This document shows positions 53,112-61,040 of a stretch of 64,000 bases of DNA, one piece after another (position 1 is the first letter of the stretch; each line of letters starts with the position of its first letter). The notes under the pieces are model-generated. The model worked only from the letters and a program-made list of their open reading frames with translations, made no database searches and was not told the DNA's origin. Position numbers and translations under genes: made by a program. The stretch comes from Actinocrispum wychmicini (lineage in GTDB: Bacteria; Actinomycetota; Actinomycetes; Mycobacteriales; Pseudonocardiaceae), in contig NZ_SLWS01000008.1 of NCBI RefSeq assembly GCF_004345645.1, forward strand, positions 186,001 to 250,000, given 5' to 3'.

Positions 53112-53519
53112 GTGTCCGGTTGGGATCTTGAGGTGCTCGCGGCGTCCTTGCGGGCCGACAGCGGCGACCTGTCGATGTACGCGGGTTTCCTGATCAACAC
53201 GTTGTCGGCGAGCCTGCCGGCCGAGATGGTCGAGGTCGAACGCAAGCGCGGCCTGTTCGGCCGCGCGAAGGAGGACAGTCCCGTGCTCAGCGTCGGCGTG
53301 CTGTTCGGTGACCATCGCTACACGCTGCGGCGTGAAGGTGTCGGGAAGCCCGTCGTCGCCCAGATTCGGCACGAGTCGGGCGGTGTCGTCATGCGCACCG
53401 AGACCGTCGGCATGGACGTGTGGTCGAGCCAGTTGGCCAGTGCGCTCGCCGAGTACGCGAAGTCACACGCGGCCGCGGCGCAGGCGTTGCAGAAGCTCAC
53501 GTCGCCGGAAATGCCGTGA
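53112..53519 (+). CDS. Hypothetical protein, first gene of YbjQ operon
   Basis: 135 residues from a GTG at 53112 with GGAG about 12 nt upstream. The first half has SGWDLEVLAASLRADSGDLS and NTLSASLPAEMVEVERKRGL. The second half is beta-rich (VLSVGVLFGDHRYTLRREG) and ends in a helix (AAAAQALQKL). I do not recognise the family. Its stop overlaps the next start (GTGA), tying it to the two YbjQ-type genes. Confidence 0.7.
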   Translation: MSGWDLEVLAASLRADSGDLSMYAGFLINTLSASLPAEMVEVERKRGLFGRAKEDSPVLSVGVLFGDHRYTLRREGVGKPVVAQIRHESGGVVMRTETVGMDVWSSQLASALAEYAKSHAAAAQALQKLTSPEMP

Positions 53520-54418
53520 CCAGATTCGACGGCCTGTCGCCGGAGGAGGTCGAGGCGGCCAGCATCGAGGAGTTGGAGCACGGCCGGCTGCCGGTCCGCG
53601 CCCAGCAACGGCTGGCGATGATGCGGGCCGACCACGCGTTCACCTCCGACCTGACGGTGGCCGAGCACCACGCCATCCGGTCGGTCGGGTTCAGCCCGGT
53701 CGGCCAGGTGATGGGCAGCTGCGTCTACCACGTGGGCTACATGGGCCGGATGAGCTGCGGCTACAGCGGGTGGGGCCGGTGGAACACCGACGCGGCCCAG
53801 GTCCGTGAGGCGGTGTCGGTCCGCCAGGCCATGTACGAGGCGCGGATGCTCGCGATCGGCCGGATGCGCCAGGAGGCCGCCGGCCTCGGCGGCGACGGCG
53901 TGGTCGCGGTGACGTTGACCATCGAGCCCTTTCCCGCCGGCGGCCTGGAGTTCCAGGCGATCGGCACGGCCGTGCGGGCGGACGGCGAGGTACGTCCGAA
54001 ACACCCGTTCCTGTCCGATCTGACCGGTCAGGACTTCGCCAAGCTGATGCGCGCCGGCTGGGTCCCTTGTGGACTGACCCTTGGCCTGTCGGTCACCATC
54101 CGGCACGACGACTGGCGCACCCAGATGCAGCAGGGCTCCTGGTACAACACCGAGATCACCGGCCAGACCCAGCTGGTGCAGATCGCCCGGTCCGCGGCCC
54201 GCAGGCGAATGCGCGAGGAAGCCGGGCAGGCCGGCGCCGCCGGAGTCGTCATCCGCACGTCGTCGCTGCGGGTGTGGCACCAGGCGTGCGCCAACGGCGG
54301 CGACCACCAGCATGACCACCTGGCCGAAGCGGTCTACATCGGCACCGCGATCACCCCCTTCAAGCGCGGCAAGGAAAGAACTGCCGCCGCGCCCCTACCC
54401 ATGCTGCGGCTGAGCTAG
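53516..54418 (+). CDS. Double YbjQ (heavy-metal-binding DUF74-like) protein
   Basis: 300 residues. Two copies of the YbjQ fold are seen. The first is around FTSDLTVAEHHAIRSVGFSP and GQVMGSCVYHVGYMG, ending FQAIGTAVR. The second begins FLSDLTGQDFAKLMRAGWVP and ends YIGTAITPF. YbjQ domains form pentamers and have been proposed to bind metal, but the function is unproven. Cysteine and histidine content is moderate. GTG start coupled to the preceding gene; the paralogue follows after 14 bp. Confidence 0.82.
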   Translation: MTRFDGLSPEEVEAASIEELEHGRLPVRAQQRLAMMRADHAFTSDLTVAEHHAIRSVGFSPVGQVMGSCVYHVGYMGRMSCGYSGWGRWNTDAAQVREAVSVRQAMYEARMLAIGRMRQEAAGLGGDGVVAVTLTIEPFPAGGLEFQAIGTAVRADGEVRPKHPFLSDLTGQDFAKLMRAGWVPCGLTLGLSVTIRHDDWRTQMQQGSWYNTEITGQTQLVQIARSAARRRMREEAGQAGAAGVVIRTSSLRVWHQACANGGDHQHDHLAEAVYIGTAITPFKRGKERTAAAPLPMLRLS

Positions 54419-54432
54419 AGGAGACACCGGGA

Positions 54433-55242
54433 ATGGATGCCAGCGAGCTGGGGATGTCGGCCGACGCGATGACCCGGCTGAACGAGCTCAAACCGGGCAA
54501 GCCGGGCTCGATCTTCACGTCCGACCTGTCGGTGAACGAGTTCCTGCTGGTGCGCCAGGCCGGTTTCCGGCCGCTGGGCATGGTGTTGGGCACGTCCATC
54601 TACCACGTCGGCATCCAGTTCCGGCGGTGGGGCAGAAACCAAGAGCTGGAGACCCTGTCGCAGGCCATGTACCACGCGCGTGAGCTGGCGATGGACCGGA
54701 TGGAGGCCGAGGCGGACGTGCTCGGCGCGGACGGCATCGTGGCGGTGCGGCTGCGGGTGGAGCTGAAGGAGTGGGGCTCGGACATCGCCGAGTTCATCGC
54801 GATCGGCACGGCGGTCAAAGCCGAGCACGGCGGCGACTGGCGCAACAACAGGAACAAACCGTTCACCTCCGACCTGTCCGGCCAGGACTTCTGGACGTTG
54901 TTGCAGACCGGGTACATGCCGTTGGGCATGGTGATGGGCTCGTGCGTATACCACGTGGCGCACCGCACGTTCGGCAACGTGATCGCCAACGTCGGCCGCA
55001 ACACCGAACTGCCGCAGTTCACCCAAGCTCTGTACGACGCCCGTGAGCTGGCGATGGAACGCATGCAGAAGGAAGCCGAGGCGCTGCACGCCGAAGGCAT
55101 CGTCGGCGTGGAGCTGCAGCAGCACAACCATGCCTGGAGTGGGCACACCACGGAGTTCTTCGCGATCGGCACGGCTGTGCGCCCGCTCCGCGACGACCAC
55201 AGCATCCCGCAGCCGCAGCTGGTGCTGGGCCTGGACGACTAG
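54433..55242 (+). CDS. Double YbjQ protein, paralogue of the preceding gene
   Basis: 269 residues. Two YbjQ repeats: IFTSDLSVNEFLLVRQAGFR with GMVLGTSIYHVG and FIAIGTAVK, then PFTSDLSGQDFWTLLQTGYM with GMVMGSCVYHVAHR and FFAIGTAVR. It is more regular than the upstream protein. GAGGAGA precedes the ATG. It is the last gene of the operon, overlapping the convergent phospholipase-like gene by 4 bp. Confidence 0.85.
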   Translation: MDASELGMSADAMTRLNELKPGKPGSIFTSDLSVNEFLLVRQAGFRPLGMVLGTSIYHVGIQFRRWGRNQELETLSQAMYHARELAMDRMEAEADVLGADGIVAVRLRVELKEWGSDIAEFIAIGTAVKAEHGGDWRNNRNKPFTSDLSGQDFWTLLQTGYMPLGMVMGSCVYHVAHRTFGNVIANVGRNTELPQFTQALYDARELAMERMQKEAEALHAEGIVGVELQQHNHAWSGHTTEFFAIGTAVRPLRDDHSIPQPQLVLGLDD

Positions 55243-57008
55243 CTGGACTTGGGGAACCGGTTGCTGAACCGGTTGCCCAGTTCGTCCTCCAGGCGGTCCC
55301 AGCCGACCTGGCGGATCACGTCCTGGCTGTGGGACGAGTTCGCGGTGAGGATGTCGAACGCCGCGTTCTCCTCCTCGCCGCTGGTGTAGCCGTCGAGCAG
55401 GTTCCGGATAAGGTCGACGCGTTGCTTCACCGTCAACGTGCCGACCGCGTTCTTGCCGCTGGCCTCGTTGTAGTAGTCCAGCGCGTTGTCGTCCTGGTTG
55501 TGTCCGAGCAGGCCGCCGCCCGTGTTGGGGGTCCAGTTCAACACCTTGCGCAGGGTGGTGACCGGGTCGGTGCGGAACGGCTGGACTACGGCCGGGTCGA
55601 AGTGCGGCCGCACGTCGGGCTCCAGGGTGTTGGCGACCTCGGCCAGTTCGTTCGCCTTGTTGACGCCGAAGATCCGCAGTCCCCGCTGGAACGTCGGGTC
55701 GCTCAGCAGGTCCAGCGCGGACGCCACCTCCCACTGTACCGACTTCTGGTTGTCCGGCAGTTCGTTGTCGGGTACGACGTTCGGCAGCATCTGTTCGGCG
55801 CCAAGGACTTTGCCCGCGGTCACGTCCGGCAGGACGTCCTGCAACGGGCCACGGCGGCGCCCGATCAGCCACGCCCGGGTGAGGTCGTTGTGGCTGTAGT
55901 TCACCGCCTCGACGGCGACGCGTTCGGTGTCGCCACCGAGGTGCCCGTCGCCCATCAGCTGGATGCGCTGGCCGTTGACGTCCGCGAGCACACCTCGCTC
56001 GCTGTCCAGGTCGTGGATCGTGCCGGAGACCACGTCACCGAACCCGAGCGCGCCTTTCTCCGCCAGCTTCGAGGCGACCTGTTCGAACGCGCCGGCCTGC
56101 CACGGGACACCGTGGTACGCGACGTCGCGGCCGTACCAGTGCGCGTCCCCGATCCGGGCGGCCAGTTCCTGCGCGATCCACCCGGTGAGGTTGTAGCCGA
56201 ACATCGGCACCTTGGGGTTCCAGTAGTCCTGGATGCTGGACCGCGCGGTCCGCAGGTGCCCGCCGGAGAACGCGTCGGTGAGGTAGTGCGCGCCGAACGC
56301 CTCCGGGGCGAGCGCGCCCTCGATGCCCTGCCCCTCGAACCCGGCCACATAGGCCTGGAACAACGCTTCCATGTGGTAGTGCCGGTATCCGGCCCCGGCG
56401 CGCGGGATGACCAGCTCGCTCACGAACCCCGGCAGGATTCCTGTCCACTGTAGACGGAGTTCCTGGTGGGCGCCCTCGGCGCGGCCAGCGGTGTCGCCGG
56501 CCTCGCCCTCCGGGTTGACGAAGTGCGACCGGTTGCTCAGCGCCAGTTCGTAGTACCGGTGGTCGGCGGCCCGCACGGCGGACTCCGAATAGCTGTCCTT
56601 TTTGGACTTGTCGCCGTGCACCTTCACGACCCGGACGTACTCGATCTCCTCCCGGGTGCCCGCGCCAGTGCCCGGGACCTGGGCGATGCCCTGCAACTGG
56701 CTCAGGCTGCCGAAGAAGTCGCCGGCCATGGCGATCATCTCGCCGTACGTCACCTGGTAGCCGGGCGCCAGCGGGACCATCTCGGCGTGCGCCCGGTCCG
56801 CTCCCTGGTCGCCGAGCCGCAGGTGCTCATCCGACTCGAACCGTTGCACCACCACAGGTGTCATGAGCGACCGCATCGCCTGGTTGCCGGCGAGGCGCTG
56901 GACGTCCAGGACGCCCATCGGGCCGGCCGCCCGCGGCCGTGCTGCGGGTTCATCCTGCTGCTCACGGCCGCGTTCGACCGGCTGATGGTAGGGCACGCCG
57001 CCCAGCAT
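55239..57008 (-). CDS. Zinc-dependent phospholipase C-like protein with injection-system cargo motif
   Basis: About 589 residues. The N-terminus has no secretion signal but carries VLDVQRLAGNQAMRSLM followed by VVVQRF (about residues 33-57). That AGNxA...VQR pattern is common in toxins carried by extracellular contractile injection systems. The catalytic-type part (about 58-300) has FESDEHLRLGD, NRSHFVNP and AHYLTDAFSGGHLRTAR, whose His/Asp pattern fits zinc-dependent phospholipase C or P1-nuclease folds. The C-terminal 280 residues are unassigned. An in-frame start 45 bp upstream would overlap the next gene. Confidence 0.7.
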   Translation of the reverse strand: MLGGVPYHQPVERGREQQDEPAARPRAAGPMGVLDVQRLAGNQAMRSLMTPVVVQRFESDEHLRLGDQGADRAHAEMVPLAPGYQVTYGEMIAMAGDFFGSLSQLQGIAQVPGTGAGTREEIEYVRVVKVHGDKSKKDSYSESAVRAADHRYYELALSNRSHFVNPEGEAGDTAGRAEGAHQELRLQWTGILPGFVSELVIPRAGAGYRHYHMEALFQAYVAGFEGQGIEGALAPEAFGAHYLTDAFSGGHLRTARSSIQDYWNPKVPMFGYNLTGWIAQELAARIGDAHWYGRDVAYHGVPWQAGAFEQVASKLAEKGALGFGDVVSGTIHDLDSERGVLADVNGQRIQLMGDGHLGGDTERVAVEAVNYSHNDLTRAWLIGRRRGPLQDVLPDVTAGKVLGAEQMLPNVVPDNELPDNQKSVQWEVASALDLLSDPTFQRGLRIFGVNKANELAEVANTLEPDVRPHFDPAVVQPFRTDPVTTLRKVLNWTPNTGGGLLGHNQDDNALDYYNEASGKNAVGTLTVKQRVDLIRNLLDGYTSGEEENAAFDILTANSSHSQDVIRQVGWDRLEDELGNRFSNRFPKSS

Positions 57009-57027
57009 CCGGCTGTGTGGCCGCCCG

Positions 57028-58539
57028 CTACGACGGATCCTCGGGTGCCGCATCGGGCGGCTGCGGCTGCCCCTTCGGGCGGCGGGTGTGCGGGCGGCGG
57101 CCGCGTTCCTGGGTGGGCGGCTTCTGGTCCTTGCCGGGGAACGCCGGCGCGGGCAGGTTGGCGGCCTCGTAACGGGACAGCACCAGCGGGCCGCTGGTGT
57201 CCGGCAGGACGGGCGGGTCGGCCTTGTGGTCGTGGAACCGGAACGCGGACGTCATGTCGCCGAACGTCCGGCGGCGCCAGTCCGAGATGTTCGGCTCGGC
57301 CACCCCGGTGACCTTCTCCAGGAACCGCAGGGGAGACGTGTGGTCGAAGTTCTCGCTGCAGACCCAGCCGCCCGCGGTCCACGGGGACACGATGATCGCC
57401 GGCACGCGGTAGCCCGCGCCGACCGGCAGGCCGTTGCCGGGTGTGCCGCCAGGGGAGGTCTTGGTGACGAACTCGTGCGGTGTCCCGGCCGGCGGGGTCG
57501 GTGGGATGACGTGGTCGAACAGGCCGTCGTTCTCGTCGTAGTTGAGGATGAACACGGTCTTCGCCCAGACGTCCGGGTTCGAGGCGATCGCGTCGATCTT
57601 GCTGGCGACGAACGCGGCGCCCTCGGCGGGCGTGAAGTTCGGGTGCTCGGACGCGGTCGACGTGCAGATGATCCACGACACCGTGGGCAGCTTGCCGTTG
57701 CGGGCGTCGTATTCGAACTGGCCTTCCGGCCGGTGCGTGAGGCCGTTCACGTACAGCGGCGAATCCTTGGGACTGTTACGGAACGACGCGAACTGCTCAA
57801 GCATGTTGCAGCCGTACGTGTCGTCCTGTTCGTATACGCGCCAGCTGACACCGGCCTCGGTGAGCCGTTCGGCGTACGTTTTCCACGTGTAGCCGCCGGC
57901 GGGCGCGTGGTTGTCCAGGATCGGGCCGCCGTGCTCGCCGTCCGGGTCGACCGTGCCGGTCATCCACATCATCCGGTTCGGCCAGGTGGGGCCGAAGACG
58001 GAGCAGTGGTAGGCGTCGCAGATGGTGAACGCCTCGGCGAGCGCGAACTGGAACGGCAGGTCGGCGCGGGTGTGGTAGCCCATCACGTACGGGCCGTTCT
58101 TGCCGTCGGCCTTCCGGTGCGCGGGCAGCCAGTTGTCCATCCTGCCGGCGTTCCAGGCGTCGTGCTGGACCTGCCAGGCGTGTGAGGTCGACGGGATCTT
58201 CTGCGCGTTGGTGGCGTGCGTGTCCAGGTGGAACGGCAGCGCGTACCCGGCCGGGTTCTGTGCGTCCGGCTGGTAGAACACCGTGCGGCCGTTGGGGAGT
58301 CTGGCGGCGTCGGGGTCGTTGAACCCGCGTACCCCGGACAGCGTGCCGAAGTAGTGGTCGAACGACCGGTTCTCCTGCATCAACAGCACGACATGCTCGA
58401 TGTCCCGCAGGGAGCCGCGTTTGGGCGCCTCGTCGGCGAGGGCGCGTTGGACATTCGGCGGCATCAGGGTCGCGGCCGCCGCGGCGGCCGCGACACCGGC
58501 GGTGGATCCCAGCAGACGGCGACGTGTCAGTTCGCTCAT
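57028..58539 (-). CDS. Tat-secreted phospholipase C / acid phosphatase family protein
   Basis: 503 residues. A twin-arginine signal (ELTRRRLLGSTAGVAAAAAA) and the phosphoesterase family motif HVVLLMQENRSFDHYFGTL (about 48-66) identify a non-specific phospholipase C-type enzyme. Later motifs SWIICTSTASEHPNFTPAEG and FILNYDENDGLFDHVIPPTP carry further metal ligands. A Lys/Arg/Pro-rich tail (about 465-503) is unusual. It acts outside the cell on phospholipids or other phosphodiesters. It lies 19 bp upstream of the cargo-like phospholipase gene. Confidence 0.88.
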   Translation of the reverse strand: MSELTRRRLLGSTAGVAAAAAAATLMPPNVQRALADEAPKRGSLRDIEHVVLLMQENRSFDHYFGTLSGVRGFNDPDAARLPNGRTVFYQPDAQNPAGYALPFHLDTHATNAQKIPSTSHAWQVQHDAWNAGRMDNWLPAHRKADGKNGPYVMGYHTRADLPFQFALAEAFTICDAYHCSVFGPTWPNRMMWMTGTVDPDGEHGGPILDNHAPAGGYTWKTYAERLTEAGVSWRVYEQDDTYGCNMLEQFASFRNSPKDSPLYVNGLTHRPEGQFEYDARNGKLPTVSWIICTSTASEHPNFTPAEGAAFVASKIDAIASNPDVWAKTVFILNYDENDGLFDHVIPPTPPAGTPHEFVTKTSPGGTPGNGLPVGAGYRVPAIIVSPWTAGGWVCSENFDHTSPLRFLEKVTGVAEPNISDWRRRTFGDMTSAFRFHDHKADPPVLPDTSGPLVLSRYEAANLPAPAFPGKDQKPPTQERGRRPHTRRPKGQPQPPDAAPEDPS

Positions 58540-58629
58540 GGAGGTGACCCTGAGCCGCGATCGTCACTGCCACACCGGTGCCTGGGCGAACGCCGGGCGA
58601 ACAGCGGTTGAAAACTGTCGCCGAATTAC

Positions 58630-59970
58630 TCAAGTAGTGCGAAAAGGCTGAACCCCCAGGTGGTCGCGCAGGGTCGGGCCGGTGTACTCGGTCCGGAACA
58701 CGCCACGGTCCTGCAGCCGCGGCACCACGGTCTCTGCGAACTCGTCCAGGCCGCCCGGGGTGACGTGCGGGACCAGGATGAAGCCGTCGCTCGCGTCCGC
58801 CTGGACCAGTTCGTTGATCGAGTCGGCGACCGTGGCGGCCGAGCCGATGAAGGTCTGGCGGGCGGTGACCTCGATGATCAGCTCGCGGATCGACAGGTTC
58901 TTCGCCTCCGCCAGCGCGCGCCACTCCCTGGCGGTGCCCAGCGGATCCTTGTACATCCGCACACTGGCCCGGCCCTGGGCGACGGTGTTCTCGCCGACGA
59001 GCGGATCCACCTCGGGCAGCGGCCCGTCCGGGTCGTACCCGCCGAGGTCGCGGTTCCACAGCTGTTCCAGGAACTTGATCGCGGTCTGGCCGCTGACCTG
59101 TTGGCGGCGCACGGCATGGGCGCGTTCGCGGGCGTCCGCGTCGGTGTCGCCGAGGACGAACGTGGCCGCCGGCAGGATCTTCAGCTGGTCGTGGGTGCGG
59201 CCGTACTTGGCCAGGCGCCGCTTGACGTCCGTGTAGAACTTCTGGCCCGCCTCCAGGGTGCCGTAGCGGGAGAAGATCGCGTCCGCGGTGGCCGCGGCGA
59301 ACTCCCGGCCCTCGTCGGAGTCGCCCGCCTGGAGGATCACCGGGCGGCCCTGCGGGCTGCGCGGCACGTTGAACCGGCCGGAGATGTCGAAATGGGCGTC
59401 GTGGTGGTCGAACGCGCCCGCGCCTTCGGTCACGTACACACCGGATTCCTTGTCCGCCAAGACCTCGTGGCCGTTCCACGAGTCGAACAGCTCCCAGGCC
59501 GTGCGCATGAACGTCTCCGCGCGTTCGTAGCGCTGGTCCTGGGGGAGGAATCCGCCGCGGCGGAAGTTCTCGCCGGTGAACGCGTCCCACGACGTGACCA
59601 CGTTCCAGCCGGCGCGGCCGCCGGACAGGTGGTCGAGCGAGGCGAACTGGCGGGCCACCTCGTAGGGCTCGTTGAAGGTCGAGTTGATGGTGCCGGTGAG
59701 GCCGAGGTGCTCGGTCACCGCGGCCAGCGCGGCGAGCACGGTGAACGTGTCCGGCCGGCCGACCACGTCCAGGTCGTAGATCTGGCCGTTCTGCTCGCGC
59801 AGCCGCAGGCCCTCGGCGAGGAAGAAGAAGTCGAACTTGGCCCGTTCCGCGGTCTGCGCCAGATGGACGAACGAGCTGAACTCGATGTGGCTGCCGGCCT
59901 GCGGGTCGCTCCACACAGTCGTGTTGTTCACGCCGGGGAAGTGCGCGGCGAGGTGGATCTGCTTGGTCAT
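58630..59970 (-). CDS. LLM-class flavin-dependent monooxygenase (NtaA/SnaA/DszA type)
   Basis: 446 residues of the NtaA/SnaA/DszA branch: IHLAAHFPGVNNTTVWSDPQ, FFLAEGLRL, AGWNVVTSWDAFTGENF and PVILQAGDSDEGREFAA are typical. It would use FMNH2 to oxidise a small organic compound. Its start overlaps the stop of the second LLM gene by 1 bp (ATGA), so both come from one message headed by the MocR regulator gene. Confidence 0.9.
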   Translation of the reverse strand: MTKQIHLAAHFPGVNNTTVWSDPQAGSHIEFSSFVHLAQTAERAKFDFFFLAEGLRLREQNGQIYDLDVVGRPDTFTVLAALAAVTEHLGLTGTINSTFNEPYEVARQFASLDHLSGGRAGWNVVTSWDAFTGENFRRGGFLPQDQRYERAETFMRTAWELFDSWNGHEVLADKESGVYVTEGAGAFDHHDAHFDISGRFNVPRSPQGRPVILQAGDSDEGREFAAATADAIFSRYGTLEAGQKFYTDVKRRLAKYGRTHDQLKILPAATFVLGDTDADARERAHAVRRQQVSGQTAIKFLEQLWNRDLGGYDPDGPLPEVDPLVGENTVAQGRASVRMYKDPLGTAREWRALAEAKNLSIRELIIEVTARQTFIGSAATVADSINELVQADASDGFILVPHVTPGGLDEFAETVVPRLQDRGVFRTEYTGPTLRDHLGVQPFRTT

Positions 59971-60977
59971 CAGGCAACCTCGTAACGGTTCGCGGGCCGG
60001 CTGAGCCCCAGGTGGCCCCGCAGTGTCGTTGTCTCGTACTCACGCCGGAACTCGCCGCGGCCCTGCAGGAGCGGCACCAGGCCGCGGACGATGGCGGTCA
60101 GGTCGTGCGGGATCGCGGCCGGATGCAGGCGGAAGCCCCGGAAGTCCCACGCCGCCAACTGGTCCGCGAGTTCCTCCGGGGTACCGGTGAACACCGTGCC
60201 TGGCGGCGGCTCGGCCAGGTCGTCCAGGCGTGCCTTGCGGTCCACGGCGGCCGTGGTGGTCTCGTCCAGGAAGACGACGACATCCGCGAAGTCGCCTTCC
60301 TCATGCGGTTCGACGAACACGAGGTCGCCGCCGATCCGTGCGTCGGCGGCCACGATGGGTTGGCCCTGTGGCGGCCTCGGCGTGATGGACGGCCCCTTCA
60401 CCGTGAACCAGCGGCCGGTGAAGTCGATGTAGTGCAGCTTGTCCCGGTCGACGAACCGGCCGGTGGCCACGTCCCGGATCTCCGCGTCGTCCGCCCAGCT
60501 GTCCCACAACCGGCGCAGCACCTCGACGTAGTCCGCGGCCTCGCCGGCCAGGTCCGTCAAGTCCGTACGGCGGCCGAAATGCCGTGCCTCGGCCACGTCC
60601 GAGGTCGTCCGCACGTGCAGGCCGGCGCGACCCTGGCTGACGTAGTCGAGTGTCGCGATCGCCTTGGACAGGTGGAACGGCTCGGTGTGCGTGGCGATGG
60701 CGGCAGGCACCAGCCCGATGCGGTTGGTCAGCGGCGCCACTCTGGACGCGATCAGCACCGCGTCCAACCGGCCGGGCTCGCGGTCCAGCCGCAACGAGTC
60801 GGCGATCGTGACGAAGTCGAGCTTGCCGGCCTCCGCCTCGCGGACCAGATCGATCCAGTACCCGGCGGTGAGCAGGTCCCGTGGGCGGGCGTCGGGTTCC
60901 CGCCACGCGGCCGGGTGCCAGCCGGTCCCGTCCAACGCGACGGCGAGCTGCGGTTGTGTTCTGGCCATGCGCTTCAT
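59970..60977 (-). CDS. LLM-class flavin-dependent oxidoreductase
   Basis: 335 residues of the luciferase-like fold (FVTIADSLRLD, NRIGLVPAAIATHTEPFHLS, DYVSQGRAGLHVRTTSD). It is shorter than and diverged from the downstream LLM gene; TIM-barrel strands are recognisable. The pair may act on related substrates or in sequence. It ends in GHLGLSRPANRYEVA, similar to the C-terminus of its partner (DHLGVQPFR). Confidence 0.88.
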   Translation of the reverse strand: MKRMARTQPQLAVALDGTGWHPAAWREPDARPRDLLTAGYWIDLVREAEAGKLDFVTIADSLRLDREPGRLDAVLIASRVAPLTNRIGLVPAAIATHTEPFHLSKAIATLDYVSQGRAGLHVRTTSDVAEARHFGRRTDLTDLAGEAADYVEVLRRLWDSWADDAEIRDVATGRFVDRDKLHYIDFTGRWFTVKGPSITPRPPQGQPIVAADARIGGDLVFVEPHEEGDFADVVVFLDETTTAAVDRKARLDDLAEPPPGTVFTGTPEELADQLAAWDFRGFRLHPAAIPHDLTAIVRGLVPLLQGRGEFRREYETTTLRGHLGLSRPANRYEVA

Positions 60978-61040
60978 CGTGCGGGAAGCGGCCGTGTCTG
61001 GGGATGGCGTTCACAGGTTGGGACGGTGGGAATAATTCGG

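Noticed and set aside
57797..60043. 748-codon minus-strand frame covering the LLM and phospholipase genes
   Set aside because: Out of frame with both recognised genes and biased to Arg/Pro/Gly; a shadow.
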